The position numbers and the translations under genes were made by a program. Positions 49,894 through 56,093 of a stretch of DNA of 56,093 nucleotides are shown here, piece by piece. The DNA comes from Nonomuraea cavernae. GTDB taxonomy: Bacteria > Actinomycetota > Actinomycetes > Streptosporangiales > Streptosporangiaceae. The notes beneath the pieces are model-generated. The model was not told the DNA's origin. It did not search any database and was given only the letters and a program-made list of their open reading frames with translations. How positions within the stretch are numbered: position 1 is the stretch's first letter; every line of letters begins with the position of its first letter. The stretch covers positions 1 through 56,093 of the forward strand of contig NZ_BMNH01000040.1 in assembly GCF_014646355.1 (NCBI RefSeq). The letters are read 5' to 3'.

Positions 49894-50793
49894 CTAGCTG
49901 GCCAGCGGGGCATTCCCCAATCGGGTCTCAGCGATCAGACGGCGCGCCTCGAAGGCCACCACGCCGGGCATCTCCATCATCGCCACGTGCCCGGCTCTCG
50001 GCAGCAGCACCAGCCTGACCTGCCGGAACGTACGGCCGGCCTTGGCGGCCATGGCGGGCCGCACCAGCCGGTCATGCCTGCCGTGGATGATCAGGGTGGG
50101 CGCCTGGACCCTGGCCGCGTGGCTCCACAGGTTGTCGGCGCCGCGGCGGAAGTACTCGGCCACGATGCCCCGGGCCGACCCGAGCATGGCCGCGGCGGCG
50201 TAGGGCAGGTCGTCTCGCCGGCGCAGCTCCTCGATCGCCTCGCGCAGGCGATCGGGGTGCACCGCCCGCGCGTTGGCCCAGACCATCGCGAAGCTGGCGT
50301 TGACGCGTTGCTCGGCGGAGACCAGGCGGAGCTTTCCGGTGACCCACTCCCCCAGCCACGGCGTCGCGGCGGCGGCCACGCGGAACGGGCCGTACCTCGG
50401 CAGCAGGTCGGGCAGCGCGGGCGAGACGAGCGTCAGCGAGCGGACCAGGTCGGGGCGGTCGGCGGCGACCTTGACGGAGACCGCGCCGCCCAGTGAGTTG
50501 CCGAACAGGTGGGCGGGGCCGGTGTGCTCCATCAGCTCGATCACGGCCCGGGCGTGGCCCGCGACGCTGTAGTCGCCGTCGGCGGCCGCGGGTGAGTGGC
50601 CGGCGCCCGGCAGGTCGATGGCGTGACCGGTCACGACGTCCTTGAGCTCGTCCATCAGGTCGGTCCAGTTGGTGGCGGCCCCCGCCAGGCCGTGCACGAA
50701 CACGGCCCGCTCCGGCGCGCCCTCGGGGGTCGATCTGACGTGCACCGAGCCCACCATGCGTCCTGGCCAGTGCGGGATCGGCTCTGTTGCCAT
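49894..50793 (-). CDS. Alpha/beta-hydrolase
   Basis: 299 residues. Oxyanion segment AVFVHGLAGAATNW, strand IDLPGAGHS, nucleophile elbow HLFGNSLGGAV, acid in LIIHGRHDRLV and histidine in LPRAGHVAMMEMP. This is a complete catalytic triad, probably a cytosolic esterase or lipase. The position beside moeZ/ATL/adnAB resembles that of the mycobacterial lipase-like gene lipV, but orthology is not established. ATG 50793 is preceded by GAGGA. Confidence 0.88.
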   Translation of the reverse strand: MATEPIPHWPGRMVGSVHVRSTPEGAPERAVFVHGLAGAATNWTDLMDELKDVVTGHAIDLPGAGHSPAAADGDYSVAGHARAVIELMEHTGPAHLFGNSLGGAVSVKVAADRPDLVRSLTLVSPALPDLLPRYGPFRVAAAATPWLGEWVTGKLRLVSAEQRVNASFAMVWANARAVHPDRLREAIEELRRRDDLPYAAAAMLGSARGIVAEYFRRGADNLWSHAARVQAPTLIIHGRHDRLVRPAMAAKAGRTFRQVRLVLLPRAGHVAMMEMPGVVAFEARRLIAETRLGNAPLAS

Positions 50794-51145
50794 CGGTCCT
50801 CCTCGCTCCCCTGATGACAGCCACCTTGGACTATCACACTATCTCATATCGGACAAATCCACCTTTATTGGGACTTATGCAGATAAGGCGAGCGGGAGAG
50901 CGGTGGATTCACCGCGCCCGACCGCCGCCTTGAAAACGGACAAATCATGCCATTTCATTTCATAAAAGGTTAACATTAGCAATGAGAGCGTTAGTCTATC
51001 GTAAAACACCCCTAGGGCCGTTTGTATTGCTCGTCCGCCGGAAATGAAAACGGTCGGATGGCGCATTAACTGTCATCCACGATATTTTCCGATCAGTCCG
51101 GAGAATATCGTGAACGGGGCAACCGATCCTTTAGGGGGGAATTCA
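50794..51145. other. AT-richer intergenic region with repeats and a 5' leader
   Basis: About 350 bases without a gene. It is clearly less GC-rich than its surroundings. CGGACAAATC occurs twice (50850-50859 and 50937-50946). GCGGTG-GATT-CACCGC forms a small hairpin at 50900-50915. A long stem-loop lies at 51078-51112. Promoter elements for the downstream exported protein are probably between 50920 and 51020, but I cannot assign -35/-10 boxes with confidence. Confidence 0.6.
51078..51112 (+). promoter_or_regulatory. Stem-loop in the 5' leader of the Asp-Asn repeat gene
   Basis: Bases 51078-51091 pair with 51099-51112 (14 bp, one G-T wobble, 7-base loop). The stem ends 33 bases before the ATG and is followed by the AGGGGGG ribosome site. 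It may regulate translation or mRNA stability, or end a short upstream transcript. Confidence 0.6.
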
Positions 51146-51553
51146 ATGCCCAAGTTCAAGAGTCTCATCGCAGGGCTTGCGGTCGGCACGGCCATGACCG
51201 GCGGAGTCATCAGCCTGGGCGCGCTGACCACCGCGTCGAGCGCTGCCGCCGGCACCACCGCCTCCACCGCCACGCCCACCGCCAGCTTCACCACGGGCTG
51301 CTGGCGTCGGAGCTGCTGGGGCGGCTGGCGCCACCGCGGCGGCCACAAGCGTCACAAGGTCAAGGTCAAGGTGCACGTGTTCAACCACAACAACCTTGAC
51401 ACCGACAACGACAACGACAACGACGCTGACGCCCGCGCGCGCAACTTCAACCGCGGCGACAACGACAACGACAATGACAACGACAACGACAACGACAACC
51501 GCAACTACCCGCCGTACTACTACTACGGCACCGCGGCGCCCATCCAGCAGTAG
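51146..51553 (+). CDS. Exported Asp-Asn repeat protein, 135 aa
   Basis: A Sec signal peptide (KSLIAGLAVGTAMTGGVISLGALTTASSAAA) is followed by a Ser/Thr linker, a CWRRSCWGGWRHRGG segment with two Cys and three Trp, and a basic HKRHKVKVKVHVF stretch. Then come two acidic blocks of alternating Asp and Asn (residues about 86-93 and 104-118), with a Tyr-rich end (PPYYYYGTAAP). ATG 51146 has a strong AGGGGGG site. The Asp-Asn alternation could bind Ca2+ or act as a disordered surface spacer. I know no characterised homologue. Confidence 0.8.
   Translation: MPKFKSLIAGLAVGTAMTGGVISLGALTTASSAAAGTTASTATPTASFTTGCWRRSCWGGWRHRGGHKRHKVKVKVHVFNHNNLDTDNDNDNDADARARNFNRGDNDNDNDNDNDNDNRNYPPYYYYGTAAPIQQ
51398..51502 (+). 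repeat. AACGAC hexamer repeats coding Asp-Asn
   Basis: Two runs of the hexamer AACGAC (about 51399-51424 and 51459-51500) encode alternating Asn and Asp. One unit carries a synonymous GAT change. They are short in-frame satellite-like repeats that could change length by slippage. Confidence 0.85.
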
Positions 51554-51812
51554 CTGAGGCTCGCGACGCTCGCAGTCGGAGCGTCCGGTAGTAGAGGTGT
51601 GGGCAGGCGACCGGATCCCGGCCCGCCTGAGGTGCCGGCCCGAAGCCGAGTGCCTGTGTTCTCCAGGAGAATCGTTCGCTAAGGCAACGCGATTGGACTG
51701 CGCGGACACAGGCATTCGGAAAAGGGCCGCACCGGTCTCCGTCCCCGAGAATGCGCCCTCAGAAATCACCGGGCCGTTCAAGGGAATTCACCGACGGAGC
51801 AGTTGTCAAAGA

Positions 51813-51852
51813 AGAATGCGCCTCCGGCGGATTATCGCCGGAGGCGCATTCT
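51813..51852. terminator. Perfect 17-bp hairpin downstream of ku
   Basis: Bases 51813-51829 pair perfectly with 51836-51852 around GATTAT. On the minus strand it is followed by a T-rich TTCTTTGACAACT, so it is a likely terminator for the ku transcript; it may also work for the plus-strand gene. Confidence 0.8.
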
Positions 51853-51890
51853 GCGTTTCCGGCCGAATTACCGGCCAGGTGCTCCGGGCG

Positions 51891-51955
51891 CCGGGACAGA
51901 CGGGACCGTGCCCCCGCCGGGACAGACGGGACCGTGCCCCGCTGGGGCACGGTCC
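51891..51955. repeat. 24-base tandem repeats with competing hairpin arms
   Basis: Two identical 24-base copies spaced by two bases, each ending GGACCGTGCCCC, are followed after GCT by the reverse complement GGGGCACGGTCC. Either copy can form a 12-bp stem with it. The element lies 22 bases from the ku stop. Confidence 0.75.
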
Positions 51956-51977
51956 GCACGCGTCCTCAGGGCGGGTC

Positions 51978-52862
51978 TCAGGCCGATTTGCGAGCCTTCC
52001 GCTTGGGAGCGGCCTTCTCGGCCTCCTTCTCCTTCGCCCCCTTGGCTCCCTTGGTCGCCTTTCCAGCCTTGGCGGGCTCGCCCGAACGCTCTCGCTTGGC
52101 CGCCTCGACGCTGGCCCGCAGCGCGGCCATGAGGTCGACGGCCGGACCGCCCTCCTCCTCGGCCTCGGCGGGCGCCATGACCTCCTTGCCCGCCACCTTC
52201 GCCTCGATGACCTCCTGCAGCGCCTCGCGGTAGGAGTCGTGGTAGGCGGCCGGGTCGAAGTCGGACTCCATCGTGGCGATGAGCGACTCGGCCATCTTGA
52301 GCTCCTGCGGCCGCACCTCGATGTCCTCGTCGAGGAACTCGAAGTCCGGCCGGCGGATCTCGTCCGGCCAGAGCATGGTCTCCAGCACGAACACCCCGTC
52401 GCGCACCCGGAGCGTGGCCAGCGACTCGCGCTGGCGCAACGCCACCTTGACGACCGCGACCTGCCCCGAGCTCTCCAGCGCGTTCCGCAGCAGCACGTAC
52501 GGCTTCGCGCCCTGGGCGTCGGGTTCGAGGTAGTAGGACTTGGCGAAGTAGATCGGGTCGATCTGATCGGCCGGCGCGAACTGCAGCACGTCGATGCGGC
52601 GCGAGGTGCTCAGCGGCAGGCCCTCGAAGTCCTCGTCGGTGAGCACCACGATCTCGCCGGTGGCCAGCTCGTAGCCCTTCGCGATGTCGGAGTAGGGGAC
52701 CTCTTCGCCGTCCTTGGTGCAGACGCGCTTGTAGCGGATCCTGCCGCCGTCCGCACGGTGCACCTGATGGAAGCTGACGTCCTTCTGCTCGGTCGCGGAG
52801 AACAGCTTGACCGGGATCGTGACCAGCCCGAAGGAGATCGCACCCTTCCAGATGCTGCGCAT
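51978..52862 (-). CDS. ku: Ku DNA end-binding protein
   Basis: 294 residues with the bacterial Ku core: MRSIWKGAISFGLVTIPVKLFSAT, VSFHQVH, DIAKGYELATGEIVVLTDEDFE, KPYVLLRNAL, and LWPDEIRRPDFEFL. The last ~50 residues are Lys/Ala-rich (AKAGKATKGAKGAKEKEAEK), a basic tail typical of actinobacterial Ku. Ku rings thread onto DNA ends and recruit the ligase in non-homologous end joining. ATG 52862 has GAGGAG five bases upstream; GTG 52868 is an alternative. Divergent from the ligase gene. Confidence 0.95.
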   Translation of the reverse strand: MRSIWKGAISFGLVTIPVKLFSATEQKDVSFHQVHRADGGRIRYKRVCTKDGEEVPYSDIAKGYELATGEIVVLTDEDFEGLPLSTSRRIDVLQFAPADQIDPIYFAKSYYLEPDAQGAKPYVLLRNALESSGQVAVVKVALRQRESLATLRVRDGVFVLETMLWPDEIRRPDFEFLDEDIEVRPQELKMAESLIATMESDFDPAAYHDSYREALQEVIEAKVAGKEVMAPAEAEEEGGPAVDLMAALRASVEAAKRERSGEPAKAGKATKGAKGAKEKEAEKAAPKRKARKSA

Positions 52863-52924
52863 GTGCACTCCTCAGCTGTAGCGGGCAGCTCGCCAATGGG
52901 CACATACCCGTCATGGGGCAAGCG

Positions 52925-53827
52925 ATGCCATACCCGATCGCACCAATGCTGGCCGTACCTGGGCAACTACCCACGGATCGGGAAAGGTATGGCCTGGAGG
53001 TCAAATGGGACGGCATCCGGGCGCTCATCCATCTCGACGACGGGCTGCGGGTGACGGGCCGCCACGGAGTGGACTACACGCGCCGTTACCCCGAAATTTC
53101 GGGGTTCGGGGTCAAGAACGCCATCCTCGACGGCGAGCTGGTCGCCCTGGACCGACGGGGCAGGCCCAGCTTCGAGCGCCTGCAACGGCGGATGCACCTG
53201 ACGGACCCCGAACCGGCCATGCTGGAGCTGTACCCGATCACCTACCTGCCGTTCGACCTGCTCTACCTTGAGGGCACCGCACTGTTCGAACTGCCCTACC
53301 GCGACCGGCGCAGCCTCCTCGACGAGCTGGACATCGGCGCGCCGCCGTACTTTCCGGGAGATTCCGACCTGCTCGCGGCGACGCTCACGCAGGGACTGGA
53401 AGGCGTGGTCGCCAAACGGCTCGACTCCCCCTACCGGTCGGGCACGCGCTCCCCCTGGTGGGTCAAGGTCAAGAACCTGAGCACCAGAGAGGTCGTGATC
53501 GGCGGCTGGAAACCCGGCAAGGGCCGCAGGTCGGGCGGCATCGGGTCGCTCGTCGTCGGTGTGTTCACCGGCGACGGGCTGACGTACGTCGGTCACGTGG
53601 GCACCGGCTTCACCGACGCCACGCTCGACGAGCTGTACGCCGCGCTGAGCCCGCTGGAGATCCCCCGCAGCCCGTTCGCCAACGACGTGCCCTGGCGCAA
53701 CCGCTGGGTTAGACCCGATCTCGTCGGGGAGGTGGCCTACACGATGTGGACCGACGAGCTGAGACTGCGCCATCCCGTGTGGCGCGGGCTCCGCCCCGAC
53801 CAGCTCCCCGCGGAGGTCGTCCTGTGA
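52925..53827 (+). CDS. ATP-dependent DNA ligase (LigD ligase-domain type)
   Basis: 300 residues forming a stand-alone ligase core. Adenylated lysine in LEVKWDGIRALI (Lys27), then ILDGELVALDRRG, FDLLYLEG, EGVVAKRLDSPY, WVKVKN, and an OB-fold part ending in LVGEVAYTMWTDELRLRHPVWRGLRPD. It seals breaks in non-homologous end joining. ATG 52925 is chosen for its GGGG site; ATG 52913 is possible. The polymerase gene follows immediately, so the usual LigD multidomain enzyme is split here. Confidence 0.9.
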   Translation: MPYPIAPMLAVPGQLPTDRERYGLEVKWDGIRALIHLDDGLRVTGRHGVDYTRRYPEISGFGVKNAILDGELVALDRRGRPSFERLQRRMHLTDPEPAMLELYPITYLPFDLLYLEGTALFELPYRDRRSLLDELDIGAPPYFPGDSDLLAATLTQGLEGVVAKRLDSPYRSGTRSPWWVKVKNLSTREVVIGGWKPGKGRRSGGIGSLVVGVFTGDGLTYVGHVGTGFTDATLDELYAALSPLEIPRSPFANDVPWRNRWVRPDLVGEVAYTMWTDELRLRHPVWRGLRPDQLPAEVVL

Positions 53828-53828
53828 A

Positions 53829-54725
53829 GTGTCCGGAACCCGGCAGATGAGGAAGAAGGTCCCGGTCAGAGTCGACGGGCGCGAGCTCGTGCTGAGCAAC
53901 CTCGACAAGGTGCTCTACCCGGCCGCCGGCTTCGCCAAGGCCGAGGTCATCGACTACTACAGCCGCGTGGCGCCGGTGCTGCTGCCGTACCTCGCCGGCC
54001 GGCCGCTGACCGTCAAGCGCTACCCCGACGGCGTCGACGGCCCCTCCTTCTTCGAGAAGAACGCCCCCGAGCACACCCCGGACTGGGTCAGGAGAGTCAG
54101 GCTCCCGGCGGTGGGCAGCACCAAGAACCGCGAGACCATCGACTACGCCGTCGTCGACGACCTGCCGACCCTCGTCTACTACGCCAACCTGGCGGCCCTG
54201 GAGCTGCACGTGCCGCAGTGGCGGGTCTCCGCCGACGGCGAGGCGCTGCCGCCCGACACGCTGGTGTTCGACCTCGATCCGGGCGCTCCCGCCACCGTCG
54301 TGGAGTGCTGCCGCGTCGCCGTCACGCTGCGCGAGGTGCTGCGCGCCGACGGGCTCACCGCCCGGCCGAAGACGAGCGGCAACAAGGGCATGCAACTGTA
54401 CGCCGCGTGGGACGGCCGCGAGGAGGCGTCGGTGTACGCCAAGCGGCTCGCCCAGTTGCTGGAGAAGGAGCACCCCGAGCAGGTCGTCAGCGTGATGGCC
54501 AAGAAGGCCCGTCCCGGCAAGGTGCTCATCGACTGGAGCCAGAACAACCCGGCCAAGACCACCGTCGCCCCCTACTCACTGCGGGCCCGGCACCACCCCA
54601 CGGTGTCCACCCCGCTGCTGTGGAAGGAGGTCGAGAGCTGTGAGCACCCCGACGATCTGATCTTCACCGCGCCGGACGTACTCGCCAGAGTGGAAGAACA
54701 CGGTGATCTTTTCGGCCAGGCGTAG
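53829..54725 (+). CDS. LigD polymerase-domain protein
   Basis: 298 residues of the archaeo-eukaryotic primase-like NHEJ polymerase domain. Signatures: LSNLDKVLYPAAGFAKAEVIDYY, LTVKRYPDG, FFEKNAPEHTPDW, IDYAVVDDLPTLVYYANLAALELH, the metal-binding DLDPG (about 147), TSGNKGMQLY and LIDWSQNNPAKTTVAPYSLRAR. It adds nucleotides or ribonucleotides and fills gaps during end joining. GTG 53829 begins one base after the ligase stop; ATG 53847 (MRKKVPVRVDG) is an alternative. No nuclease domain is fused. Confidence 0.92.
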   Translation: MSGTRQMRKKVPVRVDGRELVLSNLDKVLYPAAGFAKAEVIDYYSRVAPVLLPYLAGRPLTVKRYPDGVDGPSFFEKNAPEHTPDWVRRVRLPAVGSTKNRETIDYAVVDDLPTLVYYANLAALELHVPQWRVSADGEALPPDTLVFDLDPGAPATVVECCRVAVTLREVLRADGLTARPKTSGNKGMQLYAAWDGREEASVYAKRLAQLLEKEHPEQVVSVMAKKARPGKVLIDWSQNNPAKTTVAPYSLRARHHPTVSTPLLWKEVESCEHPDDLIFTAPDVLARVEEHGDLFGQA

Positions 54726-54760
54726 GCTGGTGCCGTCCACACCTTGGAAGGGGACTTCAC

Positions 54761-54967
54761 ATGTCGGAGATGGACGTACGCGGGGACGACGGCCCCTTCG
54801 ACGAGAGTGGGCTGTCCGTGGAGGCGCCGGAGGCCGACGTCGCCGAGCAGCGTCGTGAGGCCGACGCGGGCGACGAGCCGCACTGGTCTCTCCCGCTGGA
54901 GGCCGACCCCGCCGACGCGGCGGACCAGGAGCGGGTCGTAGAGCTCGACGATGACGACTATCGCTGA
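54761..54967 (+). CDS. Small acidic protein, DUF5709-like, 68 aa
   Basis: 68 residues, strongly acidic: MSEMDVRGDDGPFDESGL, then LPLEADPADAADQERVVELDDDDYR. The C-terminal EADPADAxxQxRVVxLDxDxYR pattern is typical of DUF5709 proteins of actinobacteria, whose role is unknown. GGAAGGGGA lies before the ATG at 54761. It sits between the NHEJ polymerase and the TetR regulator. Confidence 0.8.
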   Translation: MSEMDVRGDDGPFDESGLSVEAPEADVAEQRREADAGDEPHWSLPLEADPADAADQERVVELDDDDYR

Positions 54968-55021
54968 GGTCGCGCACGTAGGATGTCATCCGGCCCGCCG
55001 CCATACCTCTTGGAGACCCGC

Positions 55022-55642
55022 GTGACCGCTACCCCGGACGCCAAGCCCCGGGGCACCCGGCTGCCCCGACTCGCCCGCCGACGGCAGTTGCTCAGCGCCG
55101 CTCAGGAAGTGTTCGTCGAGAACGGCTACCACGCGGCCGCCATGGACGAGATCGCCGACCGGGCCGGGGTCAGCAAGCCCGTGCTCTACCAGCACTTCCC
55201 CGGCAAGCTGGAGCTCTACCTGGCCCTGCTCGACCTGCACGTCGACGACATGGTCAACCGCTGCCGCGAGGCGCTCGCCTCCACCAACGAGAACAAACTG
55301 CGGGTTCAGGCGACGTTCAGCGCGTTCTTCGACTTCGTCTCCACCCAGGGTGAGGCCTTCCGCCTGGTCTTCGAGTCAGACCTGCGCAACGTGGCCCCCG
55401 TCCGCCAGCGGGTGGAGCGGTCCCTCAGCGAGTGCGCCGAGATGGTCAGCGCGGTGATCCAGGAGGACACCGGCTGCGCCAGCGACGAGGCCCACCTGCT
55501 GGGCGTGGGCCTGGTGGGCATGGCCGAGGTGAGCGCCCGCTACTGGGTCACCACCCACGGCTCCATCCCCAAGGACGCGGCCGAGCAGCTCATGGCCCGG
55601 CTCGCCTGGCGCGGCATCAGCGGTTTTCCGCGTACGGCATAA
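55022..55642 (+). CDS. TetR family transcriptional regulator
   Basis: 206 residues. The N-terminal helix-turn-helix is clear: RRRQLLSAAQEVFVENGYHAAAMDEIADRAGVSKPVLYQHFPGKLELY within residues 18-66. The C-terminal ligand-binding part (FRLVFESDLRNVAPVRQRVERSLSEC) is of the type found in the TetR gene next to the DUF3107 gene in mycobacteria. GTG 55022 has GGAG seven bases upstream; ATG 54983 is an alternative. The ligand is unknown. Confidence 0.9.
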   Translation: MTATPDAKPRGTRLPRLARRRQLLSAAQEVFVENGYHAAAMDEIADRAGVSKPVLYQHFPGKLELYLALLDLHVDDMVNRCREALASTNENKLRVQATFSAFFDFVSTQGEAFRLVFESDLRNVAPVRQRVERSLSECAEMVSAVIQEDTGCASDEAHLLGVGLVGMAEVSARYWVTTHGSIPKDAAEQLMARLAWRGISGFPRTA

Positions 55643-55763
55643 CAGCGTTCGCTCGGGGCGATCAACGACCTTTTCCCCATCCCCAGCGACGACCATGGGG
55701 TATGTCCGGCCGTCCAGCGGAAGCTCCGTAGCCGCCGCGTCCACAGGCACGAAAGGGAGCATG

Positions 55764-55994
55764 ATGGAAGTCAAGATCGGCGTACGATCCGTGCACCGCG
55801 AGCTCGTCGTCGAGACCGACCTCTCGGCCGAGCAGGTCGAAGAGGAGATCCGCAACTCACTCGCCGTCGATCGTGGCGTGTTCACCCTCACCGACACCAA
55901 GGGCAGGCGCGTGCTGGTGCCCGTCGCCTCCCTCGGCTTCGTCGAGATCGGCGAGGACGAGTCCAGGCCCGTCGGCTTCGGCGGCACCCTCTAG
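55764..55994 (+). CDS. DUF3107 family protein
   Basis: 76 residues: MEVKIGVRSVHRELVVETDLSAEQVEEEI, then VFTLTDTKGRRVLVPVASLGFVEIG. This is the full length of the DUF3107 family, a small beta-rich protein conserved in actinobacteria, adjacent to the TetR gene as here. Function unknown. ATG 55764 has AGGGAG at a workable spacing; ATG 55761 is directly before it. Confidence 0.9.
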   Translation: MEVKIGVRSVHRELVVETDLSAEQVEEEIRNSLAVDRGVFTLTDTKGRRVLVPVASLGFVEIGEDESRPVGFGGTL

Positions 55995-56028
55995 GCCGCG
56001 TTTCAAAAGGATCTTTGAAACTTGCGGC
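55995..56028 (+). terminator. Terminator-like hairpin after DUF3107 gene
   Basis: GCCGC-GTTTCAAA (55995-56007) pairs with TTTGAAAC (56014-56021) and, after a two-base bulge, GCGGC (56024-56028); the loop is six bases. It begins at the stop codon of the DUF3107 gene and there is no U-tract. Confidence 0.6.
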
Positions 56029-56093
56029 GTGGCGGTGATCGATAACCGACGAGGTCTCCGGTAGTTGGTTCAACGACCAAGAAGAGCCAAGTA

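Larger units (their letters stand above)
51554..51977. other. Intergenic region with terminator and tandem repeat hairpins
   Basis: No gene is convincing in this 424-base stretch between the exported protein and ku. It holds a 17-bp perfect hairpin (51813-51852), then two copies of a 24-base sequence (51891-51914 and 51917-51940). The second copy's GGACCGTGCCCC pairs with GGGGCACGGTCC at 51944-51955. The first copy can compete for the same partner. Confidence 0.7.

Noticed and set aside
51398..51502. A CRISPR-like or non-coding satellite array
   Set aside because: The repeats are contiguous hexamers without spacers, lie in frame in a gene with a strong ribosome site and a signal peptide, and encode Asp-Asn.

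Overview
The window is high-GC DNA with dense, frequently overlapping genes and many GTG/TTG starts. This is typical of a filamentous actinomycete. The gene content (a conservon, WhiB7 with an AT-hook, UvrD2, AdnAB, MoeZ, an initiator tRNA without encoded CCA) fits the order Streptosporangiales, perhaps a Nonomuraea-like organism; the genus is inference from style and gene order. Much of the window follows a gene order known from mycobacteria and other actinobacteria: AarF kinase, DUF2342 protease, PDZ protease, UPF0182, whiB7, uvrD2, mycoredoxin, nudC, adnB/adnA, alkyltransferase-like protein, moeZ, TetR, DUF3107.

Layout. 1-2200: a loose accessory stretch with a small hypothetical protein, an aminoglycoside/spectinomycin-type phosphotransferase broken by two frameshifts, and a tiny membrane protein. 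2216-15388: housekeeping block with an AarF/ABC1 kinase, an orphan cyclodehydratase-like ThiF protein, enoyl-CoA hydratase, YgjP-type metallopeptidase, GT-A-like protein, endonuclease/phosphatase-fold protein, NUDIX hydrolase, DUF2342 protein, an NAD-dependent epimerase-like protein, MoaE, a PDZ/Lon-type secreted protease and a large UPF0182 membrane protein. 15460: initiator tRNA-Met with terminator. 15698-17100: SdpI-like and EthD-like proteins and a membrane hypothetical. 17325-20976: a complete four-gene conservon (sensor kinase, roadblock, DUF742, small GTPase). 20977-22106: a hairpin cluster, then whiB7 with a fully readable leader: promoter, 85-codon upstream ORF, intrinsic terminator. 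22107-28087: tesB, uvrD2, an exported esterase, mycoredoxin, a hendecad coiled-coil protein and nudC.

28141-33418: the most distinctive accessory locus. A DtxR/IdeR-type iron box precedes four tightly coupled genes (ATP-grasp ligase, two IucA/IucC NIS synthetases, a PLP decarboxylase). Their enzyme set matches the biosynthetic part of the vibrioferrin pathway without its exporter. It lies between nudC and the adnAB recombination helicase-nuclease pair (33409-40004).

40292-56093: a Uma2 nuclease-fold protein, a large CDP-glycerol glycerophosphotransferase-like protein, an alkyltransferase-like DNA repair protein, a tandemly duplicated two-gene module (one-pass membrane protein plus membrane-anchored subtilase), moeZ, an alpha/beta hydrolase, an exported Asp-Asn repeat protein, an NHEJ locus (ku divergent from separate ligase and polymerase genes), a DUF5709-like small protein, a TetR regulator and a DUF3107 protein. 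The strongest candidates for undescribed biology are the iron-regulated siderophore operon, the duplicated subtilase/partner module and the whiB7 leader.
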